From the NCBI GenBank assembly GCA_903930165.1, contig CAIYXO010000478.1, positions 1 to 5,498 on the forward strand: a stretch of DNA of 5,498 nt, given 5' to 3'. The translations under genes were made by a program, and so were the position numbers. Positions 4,870 through 5,498 of this stretch are shown here, one piece after another. Positions within the stretch are counted from its first letter, which is position 1. Each line of letters opens with the position of its first letter. This DNA is from an uncultured Verrucomicrobiota bacterium. Lineage in GTDB: Bacteria; Verrucomicrobiota; Verrucomicrobiia; Limisphaerales; UBA9464. The notes beneath the pieces were generated by a model. It saw only the letters and a program-made list of their open reading frames with translations, ran no database searches and was not told the DNA's origin.

Positions 4870-5498
4870 ATGCCCGCTCCCGACTATGTCGATCTTGGTT
4901 TCCGCCGCATCGAGGGGGAGATCCGCGAGTTGTCGTGTTGCCTGGCCACCGTCCTGGGCGAGTTGGGTGAGGAGCGGTTGGCGGAGTGGCTGCCATGGCG
5001 GGGTGGAGCGGAGGCCCTCCCGTCCGGGCCGTTGCCCCGTCGGCTTGGACTGGCCTATTCGGTCGCCTTCCAGCTGCTGAACATGGTCGAGGAGTCGGTT
5101 GCGGCGGAGATGCGGATCCTTCGGGAACGTTCGGAAGGACCCGCGGCGGAACGCGGACTCTGGGCGGCGCAGCTTTCGGAGATCCGTGACGGCGGGCAGG
5201 GTGCCGCCTCCGTCGCCGCGGCCCTTCGGCGGGTGGAGGTCGAACCGGTGCTCACCGCCCATCCCACCGAGGCGAAGCGTCTTTCGGTGCTGGAGCAGCA
5301 TCGCGTGATGACCGGGCTCGTGGAGCGTCTCTCGACGGACCAGTCGCCGGCCCGCCGTTCCGAGCTGCTCTCAGAGATCCGCGCGGCCCTGGAGCGGCTC
5401 TGGCGGACCGGTGAGATCCTGCTGCAGAAGCCCACGGTCACGGACGAACGCCGCAACGTTCTCCACTACCTGCGGGATGTGTTCCCGGTGGTGCTGTC
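4870..5498 (+). CDS. ppc: Phosphoenolpyruvate carboxylase, N-terminal part (3' end outside window)
   Basis: The 209 visible residues are the start of PEP carboxylase, the cytoplasmic enzyme that makes oxaloacetate from PEP and bicarbonate to refill the TCA cycle. The decisive motif is EPVLTAHPTEAKR around His131, which corresponds to the catalytic His138 of the E. coli enzyme (TAHPTE). A second family segment, LWRTGEILLQKPTVTDERRN (177-196), precedes YLRDVFPVVL. Full-length enzymes are about 880-950 residues, so some three quarters lie outside. Three in-frame ATGs (4834, 4840, 4870) compete. I chose 4870 because a typical N-terminus needs only about ten residues before GFRRIEGEIREL; no ribosome site favours any of them, and 4834 would add 12 residues. 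AKR replaces the RRT-type continuation of the E. coli motif, as in a divergent bacterial branch. It is separated from the WD40 gene by a large hairpin and is probably transcribed on its own. Confidence 0.94.
   Translation, partial: MPAPDYVDLGFRRIEGEIRELSCCLATVLGELGEERLAEWLPWRGGAEALPSGPLPRRLGLAYSVAFQLLNMVEESVAAEMRILRERSEGPAAERGLWAAQLSEIRDGGQGAASVAAALRRVEVEPVLTAHPTEAKRLSVLEQHRVMTGLVERLSTDQSPARRSELLSEIRAALERLWRTGEILLQKPTVTDERRNVLHYLRDVFPVVL

Noticed and set aside
4754..5456. Long minus-strand open frames opposite ppc
   Set aside because: They are antisense shadows of a G+C-rich gene; the plus-strand frame has clear PEP carboxylase motifs.

Overview
The window is G+C-rich DNA (roughly two thirds G+C by eye). 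It carries five protein genes, two of them cut by the window edges, and long non-coding spacers rich in repeats. A bacterium is clear. A Verrucomicrobiota or Planctomycetota-like lineage is my best guess, from the TAHPTEAKR-type PEP carboxylase, the cytoplasmic-looking WD40 protein and several families of short intergenic repeats. No marker gene settles it, and no rRNA or tRNA gene is visible.

Layout. 2-91 (+): last 29 codons of a DUF2256 small zinc-ribbon-like protein. 92-457: spacer with a long imperfect hairpin made from inverted copies of a CCCTTGGCACCC-type repeat. 458-1969 (+): a COG0523/CobW-family GTPase and likely metallochaperone, with two histidine-rich metal-binding stretches. 1970-2089: short convergent spacer. 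2090-2848 (-): a six-helix YoaK/DUF1275 membrane protein. 2849-3641: about 790 bases without a convincing gene, holding several dispersed or inverted repeats. 3642-4673 (+): a WD40 beta-propeller protein with eight recognisable repeats. 4674-4869: spacer with an inverted pair of arrays of an 8-base repeat. 4870-5498 (+): the N-terminal 209 residues of phosphoenolpyruvate carboxylase, running off the right edge.

How the genes may work together. The CobW GTPase is the best-supported functional anchor: P-loop, CxCC metal site, NKxD motif, and His-rich segments suited to zinc or another transition metal. A WD40 protein of this short, cytoplasmic type close to a COG0523 GTPase hints at a metal-homeostasis neighbourhood. 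They are not one operon here, because the YoaK gene lies between them on the opposite strand. The PEP carboxylase is anaplerotic (oxaloacetate from PEP and bicarbonate) and probably unrelated to its neighbours.

I do not see a defence system, CRISPR array, toxin-antitoxin pair or transposase. The most unusual material is the intergenic repeat content: at least four distinct short repeat families in about 1.5 kb of spacer, two of them arranged as perfect inverted pairs of 20-21 bases.
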